Source: Lacinutrix himadriensis (GTDB lineage Bacteria; Bacteroidota; Bacteroidia; Flavobacteriales; Flavobacteriaceae). From it: a stretch of DNA of 64,000 nt. This document shows, in pieces, positions 17,989 through 26,275 of this stretch (its first letter is position 1; each line of letters begins with the position of its first letter). The position numbers and the translations under genes were made by a program. The notes beneath the pieces were generated by a model, which made no database searches, was not told the DNA's origin, and saw only the letters and a program-made list of their open reading frames with translations. The stretch lies in NCBI RefSeq assembly GCF_001418105.1, contig NZ_LIQI01000019.1, forward strand, positions 62,001-126,000, in the 5' to 3' direction.

Positions 17989-19236
17989 TTATAGATATAT
18001 CATTGCTTGAAGTGAAATAGTGTTTGTATCTACAGCACCAAATTGTTGATTGTTATATTCTAAGGTTAGTTTTGAGTTATGACCACTCATAAAAGCATTA
18101 ACACCTATTCCTAATGTTGTTCTATCATCGTTTACAGCATCATAACTATGCGTACCATAACTTACATAAGGTTGAAATCTTGTTTTTGCTTTATCTCCAT
18201 TAAAAACATAACCAACATGCCCATATAACATGCTTCCTGTACCATAAGCACTATACAAATAATCTTTTCCGTAGTCATTACTTTGAAATACAGCGTACGC
18301 AGTAATGGCGCTACCTTTATCTCCTATTGGTGCATCATAAAAAGCATCTACAGCAAATATGGAAACATCTTCCCCTTTTAAATCTGGATTTAATAAGGTT
18401 CCGTTATCTACAACAGATCCTTTTGGATGTAAAAAGAAACCTGCTCCTACGTTGAATACTTTTTTAGTACCTAAGTATGTTCCTACTTTATATGGTAAAA
18501 AATTAGATTCTTGATCGAAGAAGTGGTAATCAAAATAACCTGCATAGGTTTTTCCAGCATCTTTAGAACCTAAAGAAGAACGACCATTATATACTGCTTC
18601 TCCTCCTGCAACAGCAGTACGAGAATCTAAAGTAGCATTAGCAGCATCATTAATGGCAACGCGATATTGCAGTTTGTTAAATTTACCTTTTGCAAAGATT
18701 CCTAAATGACGAGCAAATTGATCGGACAAACCAATAGTTGCCCAAGATTGGCGATGGTTATCCATAGTCATCATATTTAAGGTACTTTGATTATTCAATC
18801 TAGAAATACCATTAAAATAATGTAGACCACCACCAACTGTATGATTTTCTCCCACATTATATTGTGCCCAAACATCATGAAAAAAGAGTTGTGAACCATC
18901 TCCTTTTCCTGTCGGACTTAAAGTAGTACTTGTTAAGCTGTTTAATCCGAAATGGGTTACAATTAAAAAGTCTTTGTTGATTTGTGCAAACATTAAAACA
19001 CGAGCACGACGTAAATTGAAGTTTAATTTACTGTTTTCGTTTCCGTTAGCATCAAAAGTCTCGTCTGTATTATAATTTGCTTGGACTTGTGCCCAAGAAA
19101 TAAGCCGAAGATATTTAGAACCTTCTTCGTTCAGTTTAAACTTAAGACCACCATCATAATCTGGAGAGCCTTGAGCAATCATTAATTGAAAGGACATTAA
19201 AAAGAGTCCTGCCAATAAAAGGGTTTGTTTTCTCAT
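17989..19236 (-). CDS. Outer-membrane porin of the acetate module
   Basis: 415 residues with a signal peptide (first 22, ending MIAQ), then alternating aromatic beta strands with GxGxxFFLHPKG and YLGTKKVFNVGAGF, ending in an aromatic-rich strand (SLQAMIYL). It resembles porins of the phosphate-selective OprO/OprP type in fold. First gene of the operon with DUF4212 and actP, so it probably brings short-chain acids across the outer membrane. Substrate is inferred from context only. Confidence 0.8.
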   Translation of the reverse strand: MRKQTLLLAGLFLMSFQLMIAQGSPDYDGGLKFKLNEEGSKYLRLISWAQVQANYNTDETFDANGNENSKLNFNLRRARVLMFAQINKDFLIVTHFGLNSLTSTTLSPTGKGDGSQLFFHDVWAQYNVGENHTVGGGLHYFNGISRLNNQSTLNMMTMDNHRQSWATIGLSDQFARHLGIFAKGKFNKLQYRVAINDAANATLDSRTAVAGGEAVYNGRSSLGSKDAGKTYAGYFDYHFFDQESNFLPYKVGTYLGTKKVFNVGAGFFLHPKGSVVDNGTLLNPDLKGEDVSIFAVDAFYDAPIGDKGSAITAYAVFQSNDYGKDYLYSAYGTGSMLYGHVGYVFNGDKAKTRFQPYVSYGTHSYDAVNDDRTTLGIGVNAFMSGHNSKLTLEYNNQQFGAVDTNTISLQAMIYL

Positions 19237-19259
19237 TGTTTAAAGGATTAGTTAGTAAT

Positions 19260-19276
19260 AATTGGTTTTGTGTGCA
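19260..19276. promoter_or_regulatory. 17-bp shared word, copy 2 (upstream of the porin)
   Basis: AATTGGTTTTGTGTGCA on the plus strand, 23 bp upstream of the porin start, identical to the minus strand of 12450-12466. The stretch between the porin and the zinc-ribbon gene also has two GTTAAC words (TGTTAACAAA at 19299-19308 and nearby). Possible operator of the acetate module. Confidence 0.4.
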
Positions 19277-19341
19277 CCACTAATCTCTAAAAAACAATCT
19301 GTTAACAAAAAACTAATATATTTATTTGTTAATTTATTATA

Positions 19342-19761
19342 CTAATCTTTAAATCGCTCCCATTTAATAAGCATGAATTTATCTCCTAACTCCGTAACTA
19401 CAACGCCTGCTCCTTTTATATTTTCAGCATTACTAAAATAAACACCTAATTCTGAAGCGTTTAAAATTTTATAGGTTGGATGGTAATTAGCATTATACGG
19501 ACGTTTAATATTGTACTTTTTTACCCAGTTCATGATACTAACATGAGAAATCCCTAAAATACGTTCGATTTCACGATAGGTTAAGCCTTCCAAGTATAAC
19601 TGTAATGATTTATTAACGTAGTAGTCGTCTATCTTCTTTCCTATCTTATTCACAGAGAAAAAATAATTGCACTTTTTACACTTATAACGCTGTCTATCGT
19701 TAACAATTCCGCTTTTAATGTAATGGTCTGATCCACAATTAGGACATAAATCTACTGTCAT
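19342..19761 (-). CDS. Transposase-derived zinc-ribbon/HTH protein, probable regulator
   Basis: 139 residues. A four-cysteine zinc ribbon (C6, C9, C28, C31) is followed by a helix-turn-helix at about 55-83 (LTYREIERILGISHVSIMNW), the layout of IS1 InsA or IS1595 N-terminal regions. The remaining 55 residues are not a DDE nuclease and end in a beta-rich piece (GAGVVVTELGDKFMLIKW). There are no terminal inverted repeats around it, so this is not an insertion sequence but probably a domesticated DNA-binding protein. It is transcribed towards the porin operon, 105 bp away. A role in controlling that operon is possible because the local response regulator has no DNA-binding domain. Confidence 0.7.
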   Translation of the reverse strand: MTVDLCPNCGSDHYIKSGIVNDRQRYKCKKCNYFFSVNKIGKKIDDYYVNKSLQLYLEGLTYREIERILGISHVSIMNWVKKYNIKRPYNANYHPTYKILNASELGVYFSNAENIKGAGVVVTELGDKFMLIKWERFKD

Positions 19762-19840
19762 ATATATTAATTTAGCATAAATATATCAATTTAGCAATAA
19801 AATAAAAAGTAAATTGTTAAAAATTTAATTATTAAACATA

Positions 19841-19881
19841 AAAAAAGCCCTAAAATCAAGAATACCATGGATTTTTAGAGC
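19841..19881 (-). terminator. Rho-independent terminator after the DUF779 gene
   Basis: On the minus strand AGCTCTAAAAATC pairs imperfectly with GATTTTAGGGCT, followed by seven T. It lies 33 bp after the DUF779 stop. Confidence 0.75.
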
Positions 19882-19913
19882 TAAAATTATTAAAATGAAA
19901 TATTGATTAGAAA

Positions 19914-20267
19914 TTAGCTATTAAAAAAAGCTTCCTCCTCTTCTGTTAATAAACGGGAATGGATTAAAAAACGAAGTCCTAGTGGAATTTCTAAAGAAAA
20001 ACTAGCACCACGACCTTCCGTTACGTCTACAGTTAAATGCGTGTGCTTCCAATATTCGAATTGGTCTTGGTTCATATAGAAATTCACCCCATTTAAGATT
20101 CCTAATAAGATATCACTTTCGTCCAAGTACATATCTCCTTTTTCAAAAACCATTGGAGCAGATCCGTCACAACAGCCACCACTTTGATGAAAAATCAAGT
20201 CGCCATGCTTTTCTTTTAACTGCTCTAACACTTTTGTTGCTGCCTCTGTAATTGCTATTCTTTCCAT
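19914..20267 (-). CDS. DUF779 protein associated with aldehyde dehydrogenase
   Basis: 117 residues with the family motif HQSGGCCDGSAP (C32, C33) and the IxFYMNQDQFEYWKHT region. DUF779 genes are commonly found beside acetaldehyde or related aldehyde dehydrogenases; the biochemical role is unknown. Here it follows the dehydrogenase by 69 bp with a terminator-like hairpin between them, so it may be transcribed only partly with it. Confidence 0.9.
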   Translation of the reverse strand: MERIAITEAATKVLEQLKEKHGDLIFHQSGGCCDGSAPMVFEKGDMYLDESDILLGILNGVNFYMNQDQFEYWKHTHLTVDVTEGRGASFSLEIPLGLRFLIHSRLLTEEEEAFFNS

Positions 20268-20284
20268 AATTTAAAGGTATTAAA

Positions 20285-20315
20285 AAAGGCTGAATTATAA
20301 CTCAATTCAGCCTTT
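20285..20315 (-). terminator. Terminator hairpin between aldehyde dehydrogenase and DUF779
   Basis: A perfect 12-bp stem (AAAGGCTGAATT / AATTCAGCCTTT) with a 7-base loop and a T run on the minus strand, 21 bp after the dehydrogenase stop. It may act as a partial terminator within the pair. Confidence 0.8.
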
Positions 20316-20336
20316 AGTGCTATTAATCAAAATATT

Positions 20337-21836
20337 TTAAAAGAAACCTAATTTGTTTTTATCGTAAGAGATTAACATGTTTTTGGTCTGACGATAATAA
20401 TTAAGCATCATCACATGGTTTTCCCTACCAAATCCAGACTTTTTATACCCTCCAAATGGCGCATGTGCAGGATATGCATGGTAACAATTTACCCAAACAC
20501 GACCGGCTTTTATTGCTCTTGGAATCTGATATAATTGATGAGCATCCCGCGTCCAAACTCCTGCTCCTAGTCCGTAAAGTGTATCGTTAGCAATTTCGAT
20601 AGCTTCCGCTTCATCTTTAAATTTAGTCACACAAGCTACTGGTCCGAAAATTTCTTCCTGAAAAACCCGCATCTTATTATGCCCCTCTAATAAGGTCGGT
20701 TTAATATAAAAACCATTTGCTAGATTACCACCAAGTTCATTCGCAGCGCCACCAGATAATACTTTTGCACCTTCTTCTTTTCCTATTTCAATGTAGGATT
20801 TTATTTTCTCGTGTTGGTCTTTGGATGCTTGCGCACCAACCATTGTGTTCACATCATACGGGTTGTCTTGAATGATAGCATTTGTTCTTTCAATAACACG
20901 CTTCATAAATGCATCATAAATATCTTCTTGCACTAAAATTCTAGAAGGCGCAGTACATACTTCTCCTTGATTAAAGGCAAATAAAACAGCTCCTTCAATG
21001 GCTTTATCTAAAAACGCATCATCATGATCCATCACCGAATTAAAAAACACATTAGGCGACTTCCCCCCTAATTCCATAGTCACAGGGTTTAGGTTTTTAG
21101 ACGCATATTGCATGATTAATTGTCCGGTAGTAGTTTCTCCTGTAAAAGCCACTTTATCTACTTTAGCACTAGAGGCTAAAGGCTTTCCTGCTTCTGGACC
21201 AAAACCGTGAACAATATTTACAACTCCAGGAGGAAATACTTCTGCAATTTTCTCCATTAAGAAAGTAGCTGATGATGGCGTTTGCTCTGCCGGCTTTAAA
21301 ACCACACAGTTTCCAGTAACTAAAGCTGGTGGTAATTTCCAGGATAGCATTAGTAGTGGGAAATTCCAAGGAATAATCTGACCAATAACACCTAGAGGTT
21401 CTTTAATATTCATGGACAAGGTATTTTGATCTAACTCTGTCGCGCTCCCTTCTTCCGAGCGGATACAAGCTGCAAAATAACGCCAATGATCTACTGCTAA
21501 AGGAACATCTGCATTTAGTGTTTCTCGAATAGGTTTTCCGTTATCACAAGTCTCAATAAGTGCAAACTCTTCTAGATTTGCCTCAATAATATCTGCTACT
21601 TTATTTAATAAGGTAGATCTTTCCGTTGCCGAAGTATTTCCCCAAGCCTCTTTAGCGGCATTCGCTGCATCTAAAGCCATTTCTACATCTTCTTTTTGAG
21701 AACGTGGATATTTTGCAATAAAGGAATTATCGATTGGTGATGTATTCTCAAAATATTGACCACCTATGGGTTCTACAAATTTTCCGTTTATAAAATTGCC
21801 ATATTTCTCTTTAAATTTCGGTTTAGAATAACTCAT
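20337..21836 (-). CDS. NAD-dependent aldehyde dehydrogenase (acetaldehyde/ExaC type)
   Basis: 499 residues. The catalytic set is complete: N158 in PWNFP, E255 in MELGGKSPNV and C294 in FNQGEVCTAPSR. The EVCTAPSR active-site context and the DUF779 neighbour match the bacterial acetaldehyde dehydrogenase group, which oxidises acetaldehyde and similar aldehydes to acids. Divergent from an AraC-family regulator. The product acetate would feed the acyl-CoA synthetases of the adjacent module. Confidence 0.9.
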   Translation of the reverse strand: MSYSKPKFKEKYGNFINGKFVEPIGGQYFENTSPIDNSFIAKYPRSQKEDVEMALDAANAAKEAWGNTSATERSTLLNKVADIIEANLEEFALIETCDNGKPIRETLNADVPLAVDHWRYFAACIRSEEGSATELDQNTLSMNIKEPLGVIGQIIPWNFPLLMLSWKLPPALVTGNCVVLKPAEQTPSSATFLMEKIAEVFPPGVVNIVHGFGPEAGKPLASSAKVDKVAFTGETTTGQLIMQYASKNLNPVTMELGGKSPNVFFNSVMDHDDAFLDKAIEGAVLFAFNQGEVCTAPSRILVQEDIYDAFMKRVIERTNAIIQDNPYDVNTMVGAQASKDQHEKIKSYIEIGKEEGAKVLSGGAANELGGNLANGFYIKPTLLEGHNKMRVFQEEIFGPVACVTKFKDEAEAIEIANDTLYGLGAGVWTRDAHQLYQIPRAIKAGRVWVNCYHAYPAHAPFGGYKKSGFGRENHVMMLNYYRQTKNMLISYDKNKLGFF

Positions 21837-22001
21837 ATAAATTCTTGTTAAATTAGTAATTAGATAATTTTTTAATCTAAAAAATATATTATCTTTATTT
21901 TTGTTAAAGTTATTTTATCATATCCTAATTACCTTGCACGTATTTATCATAGTTTTGAACATATCTATTATTAACAGATTTGTTAACTAAAATTTGTAAC
22001 A
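21837..22001. promoter_or_regulatory. Divergent control region between aldehyde dehydrogenase and AraC regulator
   Basis: 165 bp, very AT-rich. An inverted repeat with TTAGAT/ATCTAA arms lies at 21860-21880, and TAGTTTTG at 21950-21957 fits a plus-strand -7 box. A minus-strand TAACTTTA lies at 21905-21912. No matching TTG at the usual spacing was found, so the promoters are only tentative. Confidence 0.4.
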
Positions 22002-22928
22002 TTGAGTATGGAATCGTTATTAAGTCAACATAGAAATCATAGAAAACTGACCACTTTAGTGGAGAACAGAACCACCTATAGTGCAGATTATGCAGAACTT
22101 AACATCTTTGAAACACACGCTTTCGCGGAAAAAATATCCCTAACTTTTAACTTTCCTATTATTGCAAGTATGCTTACTGGAAAGAAAATCATGCATCTTG
22201 ACGGTTTTGAACCTTTTGAATTTTTCCCTGGCGAATCTGTAGTGATGCCAACTAACAAGGAAATGGTTATTGATTTCCCTGTGGCAACCAAAGAAAACCC
22301 AACGCAATGTTTAGCCTTAGGCATTGATGCTTTTAAAATTGATGAGGTTGTTGAAAAATTCAATCAGCAAGTAGCTATTGAAAATGAAAACAACACTTGG
22401 GATTTAGACGAAACCTCTTCGCATTTAATAAATAATACCGATGTCAATCATTTAATTGAACGACTGACCTATACTTTTACCAATAACAACAAATCGAAAG
22501 ATGTATTACTGGATTTAATGATTCAGGAACTAATCGTTCGATTATTACAAACAAAGGCTAAATCACTAATAATAAACGATCCACATCAAGTTTTTAATGA
22601 TACTAGAATAGGAACGGTTATTAAGTTTATTAAAGAAAACTTAACCAATAAAGACATGTCTGTAGATGTGTTGGCTAAGAAAGCATACATGAGTGCTTCT
22701 CACTTTCACAAACAGTTTAAAAACACATTAGGAATCTCTCCTATTGATTATATCAATTCTGAAAAAATTAAATTTTCAAAAAAACTGATTAAAGAATCTC
22801 AAGATATTAGAATGTCTGAGATTGCTTTTAAATCCGGATTTAATAACACGAGTTATTTTAACAGACAGTTTAAGAAAATGGAATTAATGACGCCGCAGCA
22901 ATTTAAAGCTTCGATTAATAAGTCTTAA
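22002..22928 (+). CDS. AraC-family transcriptional regulator
   Basis: 308 residues (the first ATG at 22008 is also possible). An N-terminal AraC_N-type sensing domain (about 20-170) is followed by a two-helix-turn-helix AraC domain at about 205-305 with MSASHFHKQFKNTLGISPIDYI and the signature FNNTSYFNRQFKK. Divergent from the aldehyde dehydrogenase gene, so it is the likely activator of that gene in response to an aldehyde or alcohol. Ligand not known. Confidence 0.88.
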   Translation: MSMESLLSQHRNHRKLTTLVENRTTYSADYAELNIFETHAFAEKISLTFNFPIIASMLTGKKIMHLDGFEPFEFFPGESVVMPTNKEMVIDFPVATKENPTQCLALGIDAFKIDEVVEKFNQQVAIENENNTWDLDETSSHLINNTDVNHLIERLTYTFTNNNKSKDVLLDLMIQELIVRLLQTKAKSLIINDPHQVFNDTRIGTVIKFIKENLTNKDMSVDVLAKKAYMSASHFHKQFKNTLGISPIDYINSEKIKFSKKLIKESQDIRMSEIAFKSGFNNTSYFNRQFKKMELMTPQQFKASINKS

Positions 22929-22941
22929 TTTCTATCCTTTA

Positions 22942-23096
22942 CATCTCCATTCTTACTCTCCTTATTTCTGAATTTTGATGTTTTCCGACGTTATAGGAAT
23001 TTCAATTCGCAGGAAATTATTCGTAACTAATGTACTATTAAAACCTTCTTTTAAGTATCGCTTGATTTCATTCGTTTAAAATAGGCTTTAGCTTCT
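22942..23096 (-). pseudogene. 3' remnant of a second AGCS symporter gene
   Basis: 155 bp that align without gaps to 23368-23522, which is the last 15 codons of the AGCS symporter plus its downstream sequence (I count about 19 differences). On the minus strand the remnant still reads EAKAYFKRMKSSDT and a stop, against EAKAYFKRMKSNDT in the intact gene. Nothing further upstream of the remnant resembles the gene. It is therefore the tail of a lost tandem copy or a partial duplication. Confidence 0.7.
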
Positions 23097-23271
23097 AATG
23101 ATATTAAAAAAGAAATACATTTTCAATTGAAATCAATCATTAACTAGCTTAATTGTTTAAATATTAGACCTTAATTTATTTTATTATTGTTCATTTTAGT
23201 TCATTATTTTCTATTTTATTAAATAGGTATTCATGAATGCTATGCATTTGTCTTGATACAAAACGAACCAA

Positions 23272-23291
23272 ACCTGCCTGCCGGCAGGCAG
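23272..23291. repeat. 20-bp perfect GC-rich palindrome
   Basis: CCTGCCTGCCGGCAGGCAGG, followed by AAAT. Shorter relatives built on TTCCTGC...GCAGGAA occur at about 33661-33677, 34889-34908 and 53726-53743. Its base composition stands out sharply from the AT-rich surroundings. Confidence 0.75.
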
Positions 23292-23476
23292 GAAATCACA
23301 ATCAAAATATAGGAAATTGCTAAAGCACCATTCATTTTCAGAATTACGTGCTTAAGGCTACGCCTTGCATCTCCATTCTTTCTCTCCTTATTTCTGAATT
23401 TTGATATTTTCCGACGTTGTCGGAATTTCAAGTTGCATCAAAATATTTCTAATTATAATACGATTAAAACCTTCGT

Positions 23477-24856
23477 TTAAGTATCGTTAGATTTCATTCG
23501 TTTAAAATAGGCTTTAGCTTCTTTCACTACTCTTGGTGCTAAAATTAATGTTGCTGTCATGGTTGGTATTGCCATTAATGCAAATATGCCATCAATCAAA
23601 TTAATCATTAAGGCTAAGGACGTGGTTGCGCCAAGAATGATACTTAAAATATAGAAATAGTTGTAGTAATGTTTGTTTTTGTCTCCTATTAAAAACGATA
23701 AACATTTTCCGCCATAATAGGCATAAGAAAATAAGGAAGACACACTAAACACCACAATACAAAGCAGTAATAAATATCTACCATAGGTTGGCATCGCTGC
23801 ACCAAAAGCGTTTGCGGTAAGACTTACGCCATTCGCTTCGGTAGTTTGCCAAACTCCGGTTACCAAAATCGCCAAAGCGGTAAGCGTACAAACAATTAGC
23901 GTATCTATTGCTGGTCCTAACATGGCTACTAAACCTTCACGAATTGGTTCGTTTGTTTTTGCTGCTCCGTGTGCTAAAGGTGCTGTACCAATTCCTGCTT
24001 CGTTAGAAAATGCGCCGCGTCGTACACCTAATATTATCAGTCCGCCTAAAAGACCTCCTAAAAAGGCATCTCCTTTATAATTTTCTGCAGCAAAAGCATC
24101 CGTGAAAATAAGTCTGAAGTAGGTTGGAACCACTTCCGCATTAGCAAATAAAATAATCATTATCAACACGAAATAAAGTAAAACCATACTTGGCACCAAC
24201 TTGGATGCTACTTTACTAATTCGGTTTAAGCCACCTAAAATTACTACCGAAGTAATCGTTACTAAAATAAGACCTATTATTAAATTCGAAGTAAAATTTA
24301 CGGTTATTCCGTTTGGTATTAAAACGATATCGTTAATCGCTTGTGTTAACTGATTCACATTAAAAACGGGCAATGCGCCTATTAATCCGCAAAGACTAAA
24401 AAACACCGCCAAAGGTTTCCAGTGTTTACCTAGACCTTCCATAATAAAATACATTGGTCCGCCTTGTGTATTGCCCTCGCTATCTTTTCCTCGGTACATA
24501 ATTGCCAAACTTGAAGTGAAGAATTTTGTAGCCATACCAATAATAGCGCTAACCCACATCCAAAAAACAGCTCCTGGCCCACCAATAGAAATAGCTACTG
24601 CAACCCCTGCAATATTCCCCATACCAATGGTAGAAGACAATGCGGTTGTTAAGGCTTGGAAATGGGTAATTTCTCCTGCATCGTCTGGATTATCATATTT
24701 ACCACGAAGTACTTGAATGGCATGCCCTAAATAACGAAATGGTAAAAATCGGGATAAAACCAGAAGGTAAAAACCACCTCCTATTAATAAAATGAGTAAT
24801 GGAAGCCCCCAAACGAATGAGGCAAAATCGGCAATAAATTGATCTAGTTTTTGCAA
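23477..24856 (-). CDS. Alanine or glycine:cation symporter (AGCS family)
   Basis: 459 residues with about 11 membrane helices and the AGCS signatures TTALSSTIGMGNIAGVAVAI, GGPGAVFWMW and RRGAFSNEAGIGTAPLAHG. It imports alanine or glycine with sodium or protons. Stand-alone gene with the remnant of a second copy downstream. Confidence 0.9.
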   Translation of the reverse strand: MQKLDQFIADFASFVWGLPLLILLIGGGFYLLVLSRFLPFRYLGHAIQVLRGKYDNPDDAGEITHFQALTTALSSTIGMGNIAGVAVAISIGGPGAVFWMWVSAIIGMATKFFTSSLAIMYRGKDSEGNTQGGPMYFIMEGLGKHWKPLAVFFSLCGLIGALPVFNVNQLTQAINDIVLIPNGITVNFTSNLIIGLILVTITSVVILGGLNRISKVASKLVPSMVLLYFVLIMIILFANAEVVPTYFRLIFTDAFAAENYKGDAFLGGLLGGLIILGVRRGAFSNEAGIGTAPLAHGAAKTNEPIREGLVAMLGPAIDTLIVCTLTALAILVTGVWQTTEANGVSLTANAFGAAMPTYGRYLLLLCIVVFSVSSLFSYAYYGGKCLSFLIGDKNKHYYNYFYILSIILGATTSLALMINLIDGIFALMAIPTMTATLILAPRVVKEAKAYFKRMKSNDT

Positions 24857-24953
24857 TGGTAGTATTTTTTATAAATGTAATAAAAGCTATTGACTTATAA
24901 ATTTAATACGCTAATTTAGTTCAGCTATTACTCATCCATCAAAAATCAATCTC

Positions 24954-26219
24954 ATGAAATCATTAAAATTACTATTCTTTTTATGTATTACAGTTTCTTT
25001 ACATGCTCAAGATCATTCGGAAGAAAAACATTTCAGACATTTAAGATACAATCATGTATCGCCATATATTGCACTTGCAGGAATTCATCCTATTTCAAAA
25101 GAAACAGCGAAATCTACATCTCATTATATCTTTACTTATGATAATGAGGATAGATTAACCGAAATTATTAATAACCATTATCACACCGAAAAAAAGCATC
25201 CTTTAGCTTCTATTGGAGTTTATAAAATGCGTATTACTTATGAAGACAATAAAGAAACAAGGACTTTTTTTGATCCAAACAATAAACCTGTTACTAACGA
25301 CCGAGAAGTGTTTAAAGAAATATACACCTATGACACTAAAGGAAATAAAATAAAGCTTGCATTTTATGATTTAGACAATAATCCTATAGTATCGAATTGG
25401 GAAATAGCTACATATAAATGGACAAAAACAAAAGATGGCATTATTGAAAAACGCTTTAACCTAAAAGATGAAGAAGTTAATGTTTCTCCATATTTTGAAT
25501 TTGGAACGACATTAATAAAAGTGGATAAAAACGGCACTCCAAAAGGACATTATAATTTAAATGACAAACTAGAAATCACAGAAAACACTGTTGGTGTTGC
25601 CTCTTATCAAGATACATTTGATGCTATGCAAAATCATGTTAAATATAGCTATCATGATAGTAAAAACAATTTAACAATGAACCAATGGCAATTTTCTATT
25701 GGTGAAAAAACATACGATAGTATAGGTAATAATATTCAGCTTAATTATTATGATACCGCTGGAAATTTTATTAGAGATAGGTATGTTTATTCTAACGCTA
25801 CAATAGTTTTAAGTAAAGCTGCTACTGTAAAAGACTCTACAGAAATCAAAGAAAAAGCATTGGGTTATTTAATTGGTTTACAACAATTAAAACCAGAACT
25901 AATGAATGAGGTATTGAACGACAGCTTAAACAAAGTAACCATTGGTTGGGATAGAAGCACAAAAAAGGAATACTCCAAAAGAACCACAAAAGAGCAAATG
26001 ATTGCCTTTGCAAATTCTTGGAATAAATCGAATACTAAATTCCCTGTTCCACCAAATAACAAAGTGATCATTCTGGATATTTACAATCGTATTGCAAATG
26101 TGAAACTAGTATCTGATAATTGGGTAGAATATTTACATCTAATGAAACTAGATGGAAACTGGCAAATTGTGAATTTGATCTGGCAATATAAAGATGTAGA
26201 TCGTTATCCTAAAGAGTAA
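24954..26219 (+). CDS. Secreted protein with YD-like repeats and an NTF2-like C-terminal domain
   Basis: 421 residues with a signal peptide (first 18, ending LHAQ). Residues about 55-290 contain degenerate YD-type repeats (YDNEDRLTEI, YDTKGNKIKL, YDTAGNFIRD), which usually form beta hairpins. The last about 115 residues (from KEKALGYLIG) look like a lumazine-binding/SnoaL-like NTF2 domain, ending DGNWQIVNLIW. No enzyme motif is evident. Stand-alone gene closed by a bidirectional terminator. Confidence 0.65.
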   Translation: MKSLKLLFFLCITVSLHAQDHSEEKHFRHLRYNHVSPYIALAGIHPISKETAKSTSHYIFTYDNEDRLTEIINNHYHTEKKHPLASIGVYKMRITYEDNKETRTFFDPNNKPVTNDREVFKEIYTYDTKGNKIKLAFYDLDNNPIVSNWEIATYKWTKTKDGIIEKRFNLKDEEVNVSPYFEFGTTLIKVDKNGTPKGHYNLNDKLEITENTVGVASYQDTFDAMQNHVKYSYHDSKNNLTMNQWQFSIGEKTYDSIGNNIQLNYYDTAGNFIRDRYVYSNATIVLSKAATVKDSTEIKEKALGYLIGLQQLKPELMNEVLNDSLNKVTIGWDRSTKKEYSKRTTKEQMIAFANSWNKSNTKFPVPPNNKVIILDIYNRIANVKLVSDNWVEYLHLMKLDGNWQIVNLIWQYKDVDRYPKE

Positions 26220-26221
26220 GC

Positions 26222-26260
26222 ATAAAAAAAGACCTAGTAATCACTAGGTCTTTTTTTTTA
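26222..26260. terminator. Bidirectional terminator
   Basis: AAAAAAAGACCTAGTG-like stem: GACCTAGT and ACTAGGTC pair around AATC, with an A run on one side and nine T on the other. It serves the convergent genes ending at 26219 and 26276. Confidence 0.9.
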
Positions 26261-26275
26261 TAAGTATTATTAATG

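Larger units (their letters stand above)
22929..23476. other. 548-bp gene-free stretch with duplicated and palindromic sequence
   Basis: No gene seen. It holds a diverged copy of the AGCS symporter 3' end (22942-23096), a perfect GC-rich palindrome (23272-23291) and the downstream part of the AGCS gene's own copy of the repeat. Confidence 0.7.

Noticed and set aside
19342-19761. Insertion sequence
   Set aside because: Only zinc ribbon and HTH are present, with no DDE part, no terminal inverted repeats and no target duplication seen.
22976-23034. GTAAC-TAAT-GTACT near 23027 as a fifth GTNAC site
   Set aside because: The right half does not fit, and it lies in a gene remnant with no gene start nearby.
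23240-23431. Minus-strand 63-codon frame beside the palindrome
   Set aside because: It runs through the palindrome and the duplicated 3' region; no sign of a protein.
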